DNA of 64,000 nucleotides, taken from Ehretia macrophylla. Its lineage: Eukaryota; Streptophyta; Magnoliopsida; Boraginales; Ehretiaceae. Made by a program: the position numbers and the translations under genes. The stretch is taken from NCBI GenBank assembly GCA_037974665.1, contig CM075775.1:41814152-41878151 (forward strand), given 5' to 3'. The notes beneath the pieces are model-generated. The model was given only the letters and a program-made list of their open reading frames with translations. It searched no databases and was not told where the DNA came from. Positions 34,275 through 46,639 of the stretch are shown here, in pieces (position 1 is the stretch's first letter; every line of letters starts with the position of its first letter).

Positions 34275-34834
34275 CTTTATCCCTTTTTTTTTCCTCGTTT
34301 AGCCTTGCCAATATGCTTTATCCATCATATTTATATTCTCAAGTCCCATGGCATCTTGGGCAAGAAAACTTCGCTTCGCATAGAGGATCGACCCGCAAAT
34401 CGAGGACGTGAGGACTGTGACCAGGTCTCCATCGCTCAGGTGCCCATAACTTTGATCCGTAAGGAGTAATATGGCGCATAACATACTGTTGGAAAGATTT
34501 TTGAGAGCTCTACAATGGGAGTGGCAAACCTGCTCGACTACGCCTTTTGTCGGTATCCTAAATTGAACGTTTTGATCAATTTTGGGCTACTTTTCTTCTT
34601 TTTGTGATATTTTTTATGCCCGGGTCGTTCGTCGTAAGCCGCAAAAAGGACGAGAACCCAACTCGCGGAACATTAAAGGGCTCTACAATACGTCGATATC
34701 ACGTCTTGCGGTGATGCTGCGTTGTTGAAGTAGATGGGCTGTCGATAAGCCCACTAGGCCTTTTGAATGGGCGACTTTCTTGGCTGGGACTGTGAACAGT
34801 CAAGACATTAGGGCTTTTACACCATCAACATGAC

Positions 34835-34953
34835 AGGAGTGATCATACCAGCACTAATGCACCGGATCCTATCAGAACTCCAAAGTTAAGCGTGCTTGGG
34901 TGAGAGTAGTACTAGGATGGGTAACCCCCTGGGAAGTCCTCGTGTTGCACCCC
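34835..34953 (+). rRNA. 5S-27, diverged 5S rRNA copy
   Basis: Full length, 7 differences (G1A, T4A, C6T, C36T, G48A, C67T, G89A). Confidence 0.92.
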
Positions 34954-35513
34954 CATTTTCATTTTTCTTTGCCACGTTTAGCCTTGCCAAAATGCATTAT
35001 CCATCACATTTATATTCTCAAGTCCCACGGCATCTTGGGCAAGACCACTTCGCTCCGTGTAGAGGCTGGGCCTGCAAACCGAGGATGTGGGGCCTGTGAC
35101 CAGGTCTCCGTCGCTCTGGTGCCTATAACTTTTGATCTGTAAGGAGTTATGCGACGCACAGCAAACTGTTAGAAAGCTCTCCGGGAGCTCTTAGACAGGA
35201 GCAGCAAGCTTGCTTGACTGCGCCTTTGTTTGGTACCTAAAATCGAACGTTTTCATCAGTTTCGTGCACTTTTCTTCTTTTTATGCTTTTTTTTAGGCCG
35301 GTGACGTTCATCATGAGCCGCGAAAAAGTAGAAAAGCCAACTCGCGGAACATTAGAGGGCTCTAAAATGCGTCGATATCACGTCTTGCAGTGAAGCTGCA
35401 TTGTTGAAGAAGATGGGTTGTCGATAAACCCAATAGGCCTTTTGAATGGGCCGTCTTTCTTGGCTGAAACTGTGAACCGTCAACAAATAGGGGTTTTGCA
35501 CAATCAACATGAC

Positions 35514-35632
35514 GCGTGCGATCATACCAGCACTAATGCACCGTATCCCCTCAGAACTCTGATGTTAAGCGTGCTTGGGTGAGACTAGTACTAGTATGGG
35601 TGACCCCCTGGGAAGTGCTCTTGTTGCACCCC
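35514..35632 (+). rRNA. 5S-28, diverged 5S rRNA copy
   Basis: Full length, 10 differences, including G2C, A50T, G72C, G82T and C104G. Confidence 0.9.
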
Positions 35633-36184
35633 CCTTTTCATATTTTTTTTGCCACGTTAAGCCTTGCCAAGAGATTTTATCCATCACATTTATATTTTCG
35701 AGTACCACGACATCTTGGGCATGACATCTTCGCTTCGCGTAGAGGCTGGGCCCACAAACCGAGGACGTGGGGCCTGTGACAGTGTCTCCATCGCTCCGGT
35801 GCCTATAACATTTGATCCGTAAGGAGTTATGTGGCGCACAACATACCGTTGGAAAGCACTCCGGGAGCTCTACTATGGGAGCATCAAGTTTGCTGTTTCT
35901 CGATACCCAAAATCAAACGTTTTCATTAGTTTTGGGCCACTTTTCTACTTTTTGCGTTGTTTTTTAGGCCCGGGTTGTTCGTCGTGAGACGTGAAAAGGA
36001 TGAGAACCCAACCCAAGGAACATTGGAGAGCTCTACAATGTTTTCATATCACGTCTTGCGGTGATGCTGTGTTGTTGAAGCATATAGGCTGTCGATAAGC
36101 CCGATGGGCCTCTTGAATGGTTCGTCTCTCTTGGCTGGGACTGTTAGCCATCAACACATAAGGGCTTTGTACCATCAACATGAC

Positions 36185-36303
36185 GAGTGCGATCATACCA
36201 GCATTAATGAACCGGATCCCATCAGAACTACAAAGTTAAGCATTCTTGGGTAAGAGTAGTACTACGATAGGTGACCCCCTAGGAAGTCCTCGTGTTGCAA
36301 CCC
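36185..36303 (+). rRNA. 5S-29, strongly diverged, followed by a very short spacer
   Basis: Full length, 13 differences. Only 171 bp separate it from 5S-30: the T-run is fused to the TAGAGGGCTCTAC part of the spacer, about 390 bp having been lost. Confidence 0.9.
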
Positions 36304-36474
36304 TATTTTCCTTTATAGGGCTCTAAAACGCGTCGATATCACGTTTTGCAGTGATGCTGTGTTGTTGAAGAAGATGGGTTGTCGATAAGCCCAAAAGGCC
36401 TTTTGAATGGGCCGTCTTTCTTAGCTGGGATGGTGAACCGTCAACACGTAAGGGTTTTGCACAATTAACATGAC

Positions 36475-36593
36475 GGGTGCTATCATACCAGCACTAATGC
36501 ACCGGATCCCATTAGGACTCTGAAGTTAAGCTTGCTTGGGCGAGAGTAGTACTAGGATGGGTCACCCCCTGGGAAGTCCTCGTGTTGCACCCC
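36475..36593 (+). rRNA. 5S-30, 5S rRNA copy
   Basis: Full length, 6 differences (G7T, C39T, A42G, C47T, G58T, G89C). Confidence 0.92.
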
Positions 36594-37154
36594 CCTTTTC
36601 ATTTTTTTTTGCCACGTTTAGCCTTGCCAAGATGCTTTATACATCACATTTATATTCTCGAGTCCCACAGAATCTCGGGCAAGAGAACTTCGCTTCGCAT
36701 AGAGGTTGGGCCCATAAACCGAGGACATGGGGCATATAACCAGGTCTCCGTCGCTCCTTTGCCTATAACTTTTGATCCGTAAAAAGTTATGCGGCGCACA
36801 ACATATCGTTGTAAAGCTCTCCGGGAGCGATTTGCCTGGAGTAGCAATCTTGGTTGGCTGTGCCTTTTTTCGGTACCCAAAATTGAACGTTTTCATCAGT
36901 TTCGGGCCATTTTTCTTCTTTTTGTGCTGTTTTTTGTGACCGGGTCATTCGTTGTGAGCCACGAAAAGGACGAGAACCCAACTCACGAAACAATAAAGGG
37001 CTCTACAATGCATTGATATCACGTCTTGCTGTGATGCTGCATTGTTGAAGAAGATGGGCTATCGATAAGCCCAATTAGCCTTTTGAATGGGCAGTCTTTC
37101 TTTGTTAGGACTGTGAACCGTCAACATATAAGGGTTTTGCACAATCAACATAAC

Positions 37155-37273
37155 GGGTGCGATCATACTAGCACTAATGCACCGTATCCCATCAGAACTC
37201 CGATGTTTTGCGTGCTTGGGAGAGAACTGTACTGGGATGGGTGACCCCCTGGGAAGTCCTCGTGTTGAACCCC
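37155..37273 (+). pseudogene. 5S-31, copy with altered A box
   Basis: Full length, 11 differences. GATGTTTTGC replaces GAAGTTAAGC and AACTGTACT replaces AGTAGTACT, damaging the internal control region. 5S-38 and 5S-52 carry the same changes. Confidence 0.9.
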
Positions 37274-37502
37274 CTTTTTTCAATTTTTTTTACCATGTTT
37301 AGCCTTGGCAAGATTCTTTATATTCTCGAGTGCCACAGTACTTTGGGCAAGAGAACTGCGTTTCGCGTAGAGGTTAGGCCCACAAATCGAGAACGTGGGG
37401 CTTGTGACCACGTCTCCATCACTTCGGTGCCTATAACATTTGATCCGTAAGGAGTTACGAGCGCACAATATACCATTGGAAAGCTCTACAGGAATTCTTC
37501 GA

Positions 37503-37536
37503 GGTGACCCCCTGGGAAGTTCTCATGTTGCACCCC
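37503..37536 (+). pseudogene. 5S 3' fragment, first of three
   Basis: Only the last 34 nt of a 5S gene (from GGTGACCCC), fused to spacer ending CTTCGA. The same joint is at 42523 and 52280. Confidence 0.93.
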
Positions 37537-38094
37537 CCTTTTCATTTTTTTTCCACGTTTAGCCTTGCCAAGATGCTTTATCCTTCACGTTTATATTCTC
37601 AAGTCCCACGGCATCTTTGGCATGACAACTTTGCTTCGCGTAGAAGCTGGGCCCATAAACCTAGGACATGGAAACTATGACTAGGTCTCCGTCGCTCTAG
37701 TGTACATAACTTTTGATCTGTAAGGACTTATGTGGCGCATAACATACCGTTGGAAAGCTCTCCGGGAGCTCTATGACGGGGGCAACAAGCTTGCTCAGCT
37801 GTGCCTTTTTTCAGTAACCAAAATTGAACATTTTCATCAGTTTTAGGGCATTTTTCTTCTATTTGCATTGGTTTTTAGGCCCTGGTGGTTCGTTATGAGG
37901 CGCGAAAAGGATGGGAACCCAACTCATGGAACATCAGAGGGCTCTACAACGCATCGATATCAAGTCTTGCGGTGATGCTACGTTGTTGAAGCAGATGGGT
38001 TGTCGATAAGCCCAATAGGCCTTTTGAATGGGTCGCCATTCTTGGCTGGGACTATAAATGTCAACACATAAGGGCTTTGCACCATCAACACGAT

Positions 38095-38213
38095 GGGTGC
38101 GATCATACCAGCACCAATACACTGGATCCCATCAGAACTCTGATGTTAAGCATGCTTGGGCGAGAGTAGAACTACGATGGGTGACTCATTCGGAAGTCCT
38201 CGTGTTGCACCTC
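38095..38213 (+). rRNA. 5S-32, strongly diverged 5S rRNA copy
   Basis: Full length, 13 differences. G25A, C29T, C47T, A50T, G58A, T76A and C92T are shared with 5S-39. Confidence 0.88.
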
Positions 38214-38774
38214 CCTTTTCATTTTTTTTTGCCACGTTTAGCCTTGCCAAGATGCTTTATCCATCACATTTATATTATCGAGTGCCTCGAAATCTTGGGC
38301 AAGACAACTTCGCTTCGCGTAGATGCTGGGCCCACATACCAAGGACGAGGGGCCTGTGACCAGGTCTACGTCGCTCCTGTGCCTGTAAGTTTTGATCTGT
38401 ATGGAGTTATGCGGCGCACAATATACCATTGGAATTCTCTCAGGGAGCTCTTTGACGGGAACAACAAGCATGTTCAGCTACACTTTTTTTCGTTACCCAA
38501 AATCGAATGTTTTCATTAGTTTTGGGCTACTTTTCTTCTTTTTGCGCTAGTTTTTAGGCCTGTGAGGTTCGTTGTGAGCCTCGAAAAGGATGAGAACCCA
38601 ACTTATGGAACATTAGAGGGCTTTACAATGCGTCGATATCACGTCTTGCGGTGATGCTGCGTTGTTGAAGTAGATGGGTTGTCGATAAGCCCAAAGGGCC
38701 TTCTGAATGGTTCGTCTCTTTTGGCTGGGACTGTGAACCATCAACACAAAAAGGCTTTGCACTATCAACACAAC

Positions 38775-38893
38775 AGGTGCGATCATAACATCACTAATGC
38801 ACTGGATCCCATCAGAACTCCGAAGTTAAGTGTGCTTGGGCGAGAGTAGTACTAGGATGGGTAACCCCTTGGGAAGTCCTCGTGTTGCAACGC
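38775..38893 (+). rRNA. 5S-33, diverged 5S rRNA copy
   Basis: Full length, 9 differences. Upstream it is like 5S-40 and 5S-54 (G1A, C14A, and CAACACAAAA in place of CAACACATAA); its downstream spacer is like that after 5S-8, so the unit looks recombinant. Confidence 0.9.
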
Positions 38894-39464
38894 CGTTTTA
38901 CTTTTTTTTTTTGCCCCGTTTAGCCTTGCCTAGATGCTTTATCTATCACATTTATAGTCTCAAGTCCCACGGCATCTTGGGCAAGACAACTTCGCTTCGC
39001 GTAGAGGCTGGGCCCGCAAACCGAGGTCGTGGAGCTTGTGACCAGGTCTCTGTCGCTCCGGTACCCATAACTTTTGATATGTAAAGAGCTATGCGGTACA
39101 CAACATACAGTTGGAAAGCTCTTTGGGAGCTCTACGACGGGGGCAGGGGGAGGGCGAGCCTGCTCAGCTGCGCCTTTTTAAGTTAACCAAAATCGAACGT
39201 TTAAATCTATTTCGGGCAACTTTTCTTCTTTTTGTGCTATTTTTTAGGCCCGAGTCGTTTGTCTTGAGCCACAAAAAGGACGAGAAGCCAACTCGCAGAA
39301 CATTCGAGGGCTCTACAACGAGTTGATATCACGTCTTGCGGTGATGTTGCATTGTTGAAGCAGATGGGCTGTCGATAAGCCCAATGGGCCTTTTGAATGG
39401 TTCGTCTCTCTTGGCTGGGACTGTGAACCGTCAACACATAAGGGCTTTGCACCATCATCACTAC

Positions 39465-39583
39465 GGGTGCGATCATACTAGCACTAATGCACCGGATCCC
39501 ATCAGAACAACAAAGTTAAGCGTGCTTGGGCGATAGTAGTACTACGATGGGTGAACCCCTAGGAAGTCCTCGTGTTGTACCCC
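39465..39583 (+). rRNA. 5S-34, diverged 5S rRNA copy
   Basis: Full length, 9 differences, seven shared with 5S-9 at 20101. Confidence 0.9.
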
Positions 39584-40142
39584 CATTTTCATTTTTTTTG
39601 CCACGTTTAGCCTTGCCTAGATGCTTTATCTATCACATTTATAGTCTCAAGTCCCACGACATCTTGGGCAAGACAACTTCGCATCGCGTAGAGGCTGGGC
39701 CCGCAAACCGAGGACGTGCGGCCTATGACCATGTCTCCGTCGCTCCGGTGCCTATAACTTTTGATCCATATGGAGTTATGCGGCGCATAGCATACCGTTG
39801 GAAAACTTTCTGGAAGATCTACGACGGGGGCAACAAGCCTGCTCGACTATGCCTTTTCCCGTTACCCAAAATTGAACATTTTCATCAATTTCGTGCTACT
39901 TTTCTTTTTTTTGCACTGTTTTTTAGGCCCTGGTCGTACGTCCTGAGCCGTGAAAAGGACGAGAACCCTACTCATAGAATATTGGAGGGCTCTACAATGT
40001 GTCGATCTCATGTCTTGCAGAGATATTGTGTTGTTGAAGCAGATGGGCTGTCGATAAGCCTAATGGGCCTTTTGAATGGTTCGTCTCTCTTGGCTGGGGC
40101 TGTTATCGTCAACACATAAGGGCTTTGCACTATCAACAAGAC

Positions 40143-40261
40143 GGGTGTGATCATACAAGCATTAATGCACCGGATTCCATCAGAACTCCGAAGTTAAGCG
40201 TGTTTGGGAGAGAGTAGTACTAGGATGGGAGATCCCCTGGGAATTCCTCATGTTGCACCCC
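40143..40261 (+). rRNA. 5S-35, diverged 5S rRNA copy
   Basis: Full length, 10 differences. Corresponds to 5S-62 (shared C34T, C67A, C91T). Confidence 0.9.
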
Positions 40262-40825
40262 CCATTTTACTTTTTTTTTTGCCCCGTTTAGCCTTGCCAA
40301 GATGCTTTATCCATCACATTTATATTCTCGAGTCCCACGGCATATTTTGCAAGACAACATCGCTTTGTGAAGACGCTGGGCCCTCAAACCGAGGACATGG
40401 GGCCTTTGACCAGGTCTCTATTGCTCCGATGCCCATAACTTTTTACCCGTAAGGACTTATGTGGCACATAGCATACCATTGGAAAGTTCTCCGGGAACTC
40501 TATGACGGGGGCAACAAGCTTGCTCCGCTGCGCCTTTTTTCAATAACCAAAATCGAACGTTTTCATCAGTTTTGGGCCACTTTTCTTCGATTTGCGTAAT
40601 TTTTTAGGCCTGAGTGGTTCATTGTGAGCCGTGGAAAAGGGAGAGAACCCAGCTCACAGAACATTAGAGCGCTTTACAATGCATCGATATCACGTCTTGC
40701 GGTGATGCTACATTGTTGAAGGAGATGGGTTGTCAATAAGCCTAATAGGCCTTTTGAATTGGTCATCTTTCTTGGCTGGGACTGTGAACCGTCAACACAT
40801 AAGGGCTTTGCACCATCAACACGAT

Positions 40826-40944
40826 GGGTGCGATCACACCAGCACTAATGCACTGGAACCCATCAGAACTCCGAAGTTAAGCGTGCTTGGACAAGAGTAG
40901 TACTATGATGGGTGACTCCCTGGGAAGTCCTCGTGTTACACCTC
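40826..40944 (+). rRNA. 5S-36, diverged 5S rRNA copy
   Basis: Full length, 9 differences (T12C, C29T, T33A, G66A, G68A, G81T, C92T, G113A, C118T). The spacer after it carries TCACTCCGGTGCCTTTA, shared only with the spacer after 5S-63. Confidence 0.9.
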
Positions 40945-41506
40945 CCTTTTCATTTTTTTTTTGCCACGTTTAGCCTTGCCAAGATACTTTATCCATCACA
41001 TTTATATTCTCGAGTCCCTCAAAATCTTGGGCAAGACAACTTCGCTTCGCGTAGAGGCTGGGCCCACAAATTGAGGACGTGGGGCTTGTGACCAGGTCTA
41101 CGTCACTCCGGTGCCTTTAAATTTTGATCCGTAAAGAGTCATGCAGCGCACAAAATACCGTAGGAAAGCTCTCTGGGAGCTCTACGACGGGGGTACTAAG
41201 CCTGCTCGTATGGGCCTTTTTTCAGTAACCAAATTCGAACATTTTCATTAGTTTTGGGCCACTTTTCTTCTTTTTGCACTATTTTTTTGGCCCGTGTCAT
41301 TCGTTGTAAGCCATGAAAAGGATGAGAACCCAACTCATGGAATATTAGAGGCCTCTACAATGTGTCGATATCGCGTCTTGTGGTGATGCTACGTTGTTGA
41401 AGTAGATGGGCTATCAATAAGCCCAAAGGGCCTTTTGAATGGTTCGTCTCTCTTGGCTGGGACTGTGAACCGTCAACACTAAAGGGCTTTGCACTATCAA
41501 CATGAC

Positions 41507-41625
41507 GGGTGCAATCATAACAGCACAAATGCACCGGATCCCATCAGAACTCTGAAGTTAAGTGTGCTTGGGCGAGAGTAGTACTAAGATGGGTGATCCC
41601 TTGGGAAGTCCACGTGTTACACCCC
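41507..41625 (+). rRNA. 5S-37, diverged 5S rRNA copy
   Basis: Full length, 10 differences. It shares G7A, C14A, G81A, C91T and C95T with 5S-64. Confidence 0.9.
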
Positions 41626-42185
41626 CATTTTCCTTTTTTTGTGCCCCGTTTAGCCCTGCCAAGATGCTTTATCCATCACATTTATATTCTTGAGTCCCGC
41701 GGAATCTTTTGCAGGACAACTTCGCTTCGCATAGAGGTTGGGCCAGCAAACCGAGGACGTGGGGCCTGTGACCAGGTCTTTGTCGCTTTGGTGCACACAA
41801 CTTTTGATCCGAAAGGAGTTATGCGGCGCCCAACATACCGTTGGAAAGCTCTTCGGGAGCTTTACGACAAAGGAACTAAGCCTGCTCGGCGCGCCTTTTT
41901 TGAAAAACTAAAATTGAATGTTTTCATCAATTTCAGGCCACTTTTCTTCTTTTAGAGCTAATCTTTAGGCCTGAGTCGTTCTTTGTGAGCCGTGAAAAGG
42001 ACAAGAACCCAACTCGCAGAACATTAGAGGGCTCTACAATGCGTCGATATCACGTCTTGTAGTGATGCTGCGTTGTTGAAGCAGATGGGCTGTTGATAAG
42101 CCCAGTAGGCCTTTTGAATGGGCCGTCTTTCTTGGCTGGGATTGTGAACCGTCAACACATAGGGGTTTTGCACAATCAACATAAC

Positions 42186-42304
42186 GGGTGCGATCATACC
42201 AGCACTAATGCACCGTATCCCATTAGAACTTTGATGTTTTGCATGCTTGGGTGAGAATTGTACTAGGATGGGTGACCCCCTGGTGAGTCCTCGTGTTGCA
42301 CTCC
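42186..42304 (+). pseudogene. 5S-38, copy with altered A box
   Basis: Full length, 14 differences, including the GATGTTTTGC and AATTGTACT changes of the 5S-31 group. Among the most diverged copies. Confidence 0.9.
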
Positions 42305-42522
42305 CATTTATCATTTTTTTGTGACATTTAGCCTTGCCAAGATGCTCTATCCATCATATTTATATTCTCGAGTCCCACAACACTTTGGGCAAGACAACTT
42401 CGCTTCGCGTAGAGCTGGGCCTACAAACCGAGGATGAGGGGCCTGTGACCAAGTCACCGTCACTTCAGTGCCTATAACATTTGATTCGTAAGGAGATATG
42501 CGGCACACAACATACCATTCGA

Positions 42523-42556
42523 GGTGACCCCCTGTGAAGTATTGTTGTTGCACCCT
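42523..42556 (+). pseudogene. 5S 3' fragment, second of three
   Basis: Last 34 nt of a 5S gene after spacer ending ATTCGA, with extra changes (GTGAAGTATTG). Homologous to 37503 and 52280. The spacer before it is shorter than at 52280. Confidence 0.92.
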
Positions 42557-43117
42557 CCTTTTCATTTTTTTTTGCCACGTTTAGCCTTGCAAAAATGCTT
42601 TATCCTTCAAATTTATATTCTCAAGTCCCACGGCATCTTTGGCATGACAACTTGACTTCGCGTAGAGGCTAGGCCCGCAAACCAATGACGTAGGGACTGT
42701 GATCAGGTCTCCGTCGCTCTAGTGCACATAATGTTTGATTCGTAAGGACTTATGCGGCGCATAGCATACCGTTGGAAAGCTCTCTGGGAGCTCTACGGCA
42801 AGGGTAGCAAGCTTATTAGGCTACGCCTTTTTTCAGTAACCAAAATTGAATGTTTTGATTAGTTTTAGGCTATTTTTCTTCTATCTACACTGGTTTTTTG
42901 GCCCGGGTTGTTCGTTGTGAGCCGTGAAAAGGATGAGAACCCAACTCATGAAACATTAGAGGGCTCTACGATGCATCGATAATATGTCTTGCGATGATGC
43001 TACGTTGTTGAAGTAGATGGGCTATCGATAAGCCTAATAGGCCCTTTGCATAGGTCGCCTTTCTTGGCTGGGACTGTGAACCGTCAACACATAAGGGCTT
43101 TGTACCATCAACACGAT

Positions 43118-43236
43118 AGGTGCGATCATACCAGCACTAATACACTGGATCCCATCAGAACTCTGATGTTAAGCATGCTTGGGCGAGAGTAGAACTATGA
43201 TGGGTGACTCCCTAGGAAGTCCCCGTGTTGCACTTC
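43118..43236 (+). rRNA. 5S-39, strongly diverged 5S rRNA copy
   Basis: Full length, 13 differences; duplicate of 5S-32, 5,023 bp upstream. Confidence 0.88.
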
Positions 43237-43797
43237 CCTTTTCATTTTTTTTTGCCACGTTTAGCCTTGCCAAGATGCTTTATCCATCACATTTATATTC
43301 TCGAGTGCCTCAAAATATTGGGCAAGACAACTTTGCTTCGCGTAGAGGCTGGGCCCACAAACCGAGGACGTGGGGCCTGTGACCAGGTCTACGTCGCTCC
43401 TGTGCCTATAAGTTTTGATCCGTAAGGAGTTATGCAGCTCACAACATACAGTTGGAAAGCTCTTAGGGAGCTCTTTAACGGGAAAAGAAGCCTGCTCAGT
43501 TGCGCTTTTTTTTTGGGTACCCAAAATTGAACGTTTTCAACAGTTTTGGCCACTTTTCTTCTTTTTGTGTTATTTTTTAGGCCCGTGTCGTTCCTCGTGA
43601 GCCGCAAAAATGACGAGAACCTAACTCATGGAACATTAGAGGGCTCTAGAATGTGTCGATATCGCGTCTTGCGGTGATGCTGCATTGTTGAAGTAGATGG
43701 GCTATCGATAAGCCCGAAGGGCCTTCTGAATGGTTCGTCTCTCTTGGCTGGGACTGTGAATCGTCAACACAAAAGGGCTTTGCACTATCAACACGAC

Positions 43798-43916
43798 AGG
43801 TGCGATCATAACAGCACTAATGCACCGGATTCCATCAGAACTCTGAAGTTAAGCGTGCTTGGGCGAGAGTAGTACTAGGATGGGTGATCCCTTGGGAAGT
43901 CCTCGTGTTGCACCCC
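43798..43916 (+). rRNA. 5S-40, 5S rRNA copy
   Basis: Full length, 6 differences (G1A, C14A, C34T, C47T, C91T, C95T). An unusually long T-run follows (43920-43934). Confidence 0.92.
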
Positions 43917-44480
43917 TATTTTTTTTTTTTTTTTGTGCCCCGTTTAGCCTTGCCAAGATGCTTCATCCATCACACTTATATTCTCGAGTCCCACAGAATG
44001 TTTTGCAATAAAACTTTGCTTCGCGTAAAGGCTGGGCCAGCAAGCCGAGGATGTGGGGCCTATGACCAGGTCTCCGTCGCTCTGGTGCACATAACTTTTG
44101 ATCCGTAAGGAGTTATGCGGCACCCAACATACCGTTGGAAAGCTCTCCAGGAGCTCTATGACGATGGCACTAAGCTTGTTCGGCTATGCATTTTTTTAGC
44201 AACCAAAATCGAACGTATTCATCAATTTTGGGCTACTTTTCTTCTTTTGGAGCTATTTTTTAGGCCCGGGTCGTTCGTCGTGAGCCACGAAAAGGACTTG
44301 AACCCAACTCATAGAACATTAGTGGACTCTACAATGCATTGATGTCACGTCTTGCAGTGATGCTGTGTTGTTGAAAAAGATGTGATGTCGATAAGCCTAA
44401 TAGGCCTTTTGAATGGGACGACTTTCTTCGTTGGGACTGTGAACCGTCAACACTTAAGGGTTTTGTACAATCAACATGAC

Positions 44481-44599
44481 GGGTGCGGTGATACTAGCAC
44501 TACTACACCAGATCCCATCAGAACTCCGAAGTTAAGCGTGCTTGGGCGAGGGTAGTACTAGGATGGGTGACCCCCAGGGAAGTCCTCATGTTGCACCCC
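44481..44599 (+). rRNA. 5S-41, diverged 5S rRNA copy
   Basis: Full length, 9 differences (A8G, C10G, C15T, A23C, G25A, G30A, A71G, T96A, G108A). The unit corresponds to 5S-55. Confidence 0.9.
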
Positions 44600-45165
44600 T
44601 GTTTTCTTTTTTTTTTTTTTTTGCCTCGCTTAGAATTTCCAAGATGCTTTATCCATCATATTTATATTCTCGAGTCCTATGGCATCTTGGGCAAGACAAC
44701 TTCGTTTGGCGTAGAGGTTGGGTCAGCAAACTAAGGACGTAGGGCCTGCGACTAGGTCTCCATCGCTCCGGTGCCCATAACTTTTGATCCATAAGGAGAT
44801 ATGCGGCGCATAACATACCGATGGAAAGCACTTCTGGAGCTCTACGATGGGGACAGCGAGCTTACTTTGCTGCGCCTTTTTTCAGTACCAAATTCGAACG
44901 TTTTCATCAATTTCTTGCCACTTTTCTTCTTTTTGCGCTATTTTTTAGGCCCGAGTCATTGGTCTTGAGCCGCGAAAAGGACGAGAACCCAACTCAAGGA
45001 ACATTGGTGGGCTCTACAATACATCGATATCATGTCTTACGGAGATGTTGCATTTTTGAAGCAGATGGGATGTCAATGAGCCCAATTGGCCTTTTGAATG
45101 GTTCGTCTCCCTTGGTTGGGACTGTGAACCGTCAACACATAAGGGCTTTTCACTATCAACGCGAC

Positions 45166-45284
45166 TGGTACAATCATGCCAGCACTAATGTACCGAATCC
45201 CATCAGAACTCCGAAGTTAAGCGTGCTTGGGCGAGAGTAGTACTAGGATGGGTGATCCCCTTGGTAGTCCTCATGTTGTACTCC
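45166..45284 (+). rRNA. 5S-42, strongly diverged 5S rRNA copy
   Basis: Full length, 12 differences, starting TGGTACAATC. The unit corresponds to 5S-56, which also begins TGGT. Confidence 0.88.
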
Positions 45285-45845
45285 CCTTTTCCTTTTTTTT
45301 TTGCCCCGTTTAGCCTTCCCAAGGTGCTTTATCCATCACATTTATATTCTTGAGTCCCACGGCATCTATTGCAAGATAACTTTGCTTTACGAAGAGGCTG
45401 GGTCCGTAAACCGAGGACGTGGGGCCTCTGACCAGGTCTCCATCGCTCCGATGCCCATAAATTTTGATCCATAAGGAGTTGTACGGCGCATAGCATTCTG
45501 TTGGAAAGCTCTCTGAGAGTTCTACGACGGTTGTAGCAAGCCTGCTCGGCTATGCCTTTATTCGGTACCCAAAATCAAACGTTTTCATTTGTTTTGGCCA
45601 CTTTTCTACTTTTTGCGGTATTTTTTAGGCCCTAGTCATTCGTCGTGAGTCACGAAATGGATGAGAACCCAACTCGCTGAACATTGGAAGGCTCTACAAT
45701 GCATTAATATCACGTCTTGCAGTGATGCTGCGTTGTACAAGCAGATGGGCTGTCGATAAGCCCAATGGGCCTTTTGAATGGCTCGTCTCTCTTGGTTAGG
45801 ACTGTGAACCGTCAACAGATAAGGGCTTTGCACCATCAACATGAC

Positions 45846-45964
45846 GGGTGCGATCATACCAGCACAAATGCATTGAATCCCATCATAACTCCGAAGTTAA
45901 GCGTGCTTGGGCGAGAGTAGTACTACAATGGGTGACCCCCTAGGAAGTCCTCATTTTGCACCCC
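45846..45964 (+). rRNA. 5S-43, diverged 5S rRNA copy
   Basis: Full length, 10 differences. T21A, C28T, C29T, G81C and G97A are shared with 5S-58; G108A and G110T spoil the 3' stem. Confidence 0.9.
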
Positions 45965-46520
45965 CTTTTTCATTTTTTATTGCCACGTTTAGCCTTGCCA
46001 AGATGCTTTATCCATCAAATTTATATTCAAGGGTCCCACGACATCTTGGGCAAGAGAACTTTGCTTCGCATAGAGGCTGGCCCGCAAATCGAGGATGTGG
46101 CGCTAGTGACCAGGTCTCCGTCGCTCTGGTGCCTCCAACTTTTGATCCGTAATAAGGTATGCTGCGCACAACATACAGTTGGAAAGCTCTCAGGGAGCTC
46201 TTTGACGGGAAGAGTAAGCCTGCTCAGCTGTTCATATTTTTGATAACCAAAATCGAACGTTTTTGTCAGTTTTGGGATATTTTTCTTCTTTTTGCAATTT
46301 TAGGCCCATGTCATTCTACGTGAGCCGCAAAAAGGATGACCACCCAACTCATGGAACATTGGTGGGCTCTACAATGCGTCGATGTCGCATCTTGCGGTGA
46401 TGCTGCGTTGTTGAAGTAGATGGGCTATCGATAAGCCCATTGAGCCTTTTGAATGGTTCGTCTCTCTTGGCTGGGACTGTGAACTGTCAACACAAAAGGG
46501 CTTTGCACTATCAACACGAC

Positions 46521-46639
46521 GGGTGCGATCATACCAGTAATAATTTACCGGATCCCATCAGAACTCCGAAGTTAAGCGTGCTTAGATGAGAGTAGTAATA
46601 GGATGGGTGATCCCCTAGGAAGTCCTCGTGTTGCATGCC
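46521..46639 (+). rRNA. 5S-44, strongly diverged 5S rRNA copy
   Basis: Full length, 12 differences, including G64A, G66A, C67T and C78A in the internal promoter. Its end GCATGCC resembles that of 5S-59 and 5S-60 (GCACGCC). Confidence 0.88.
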
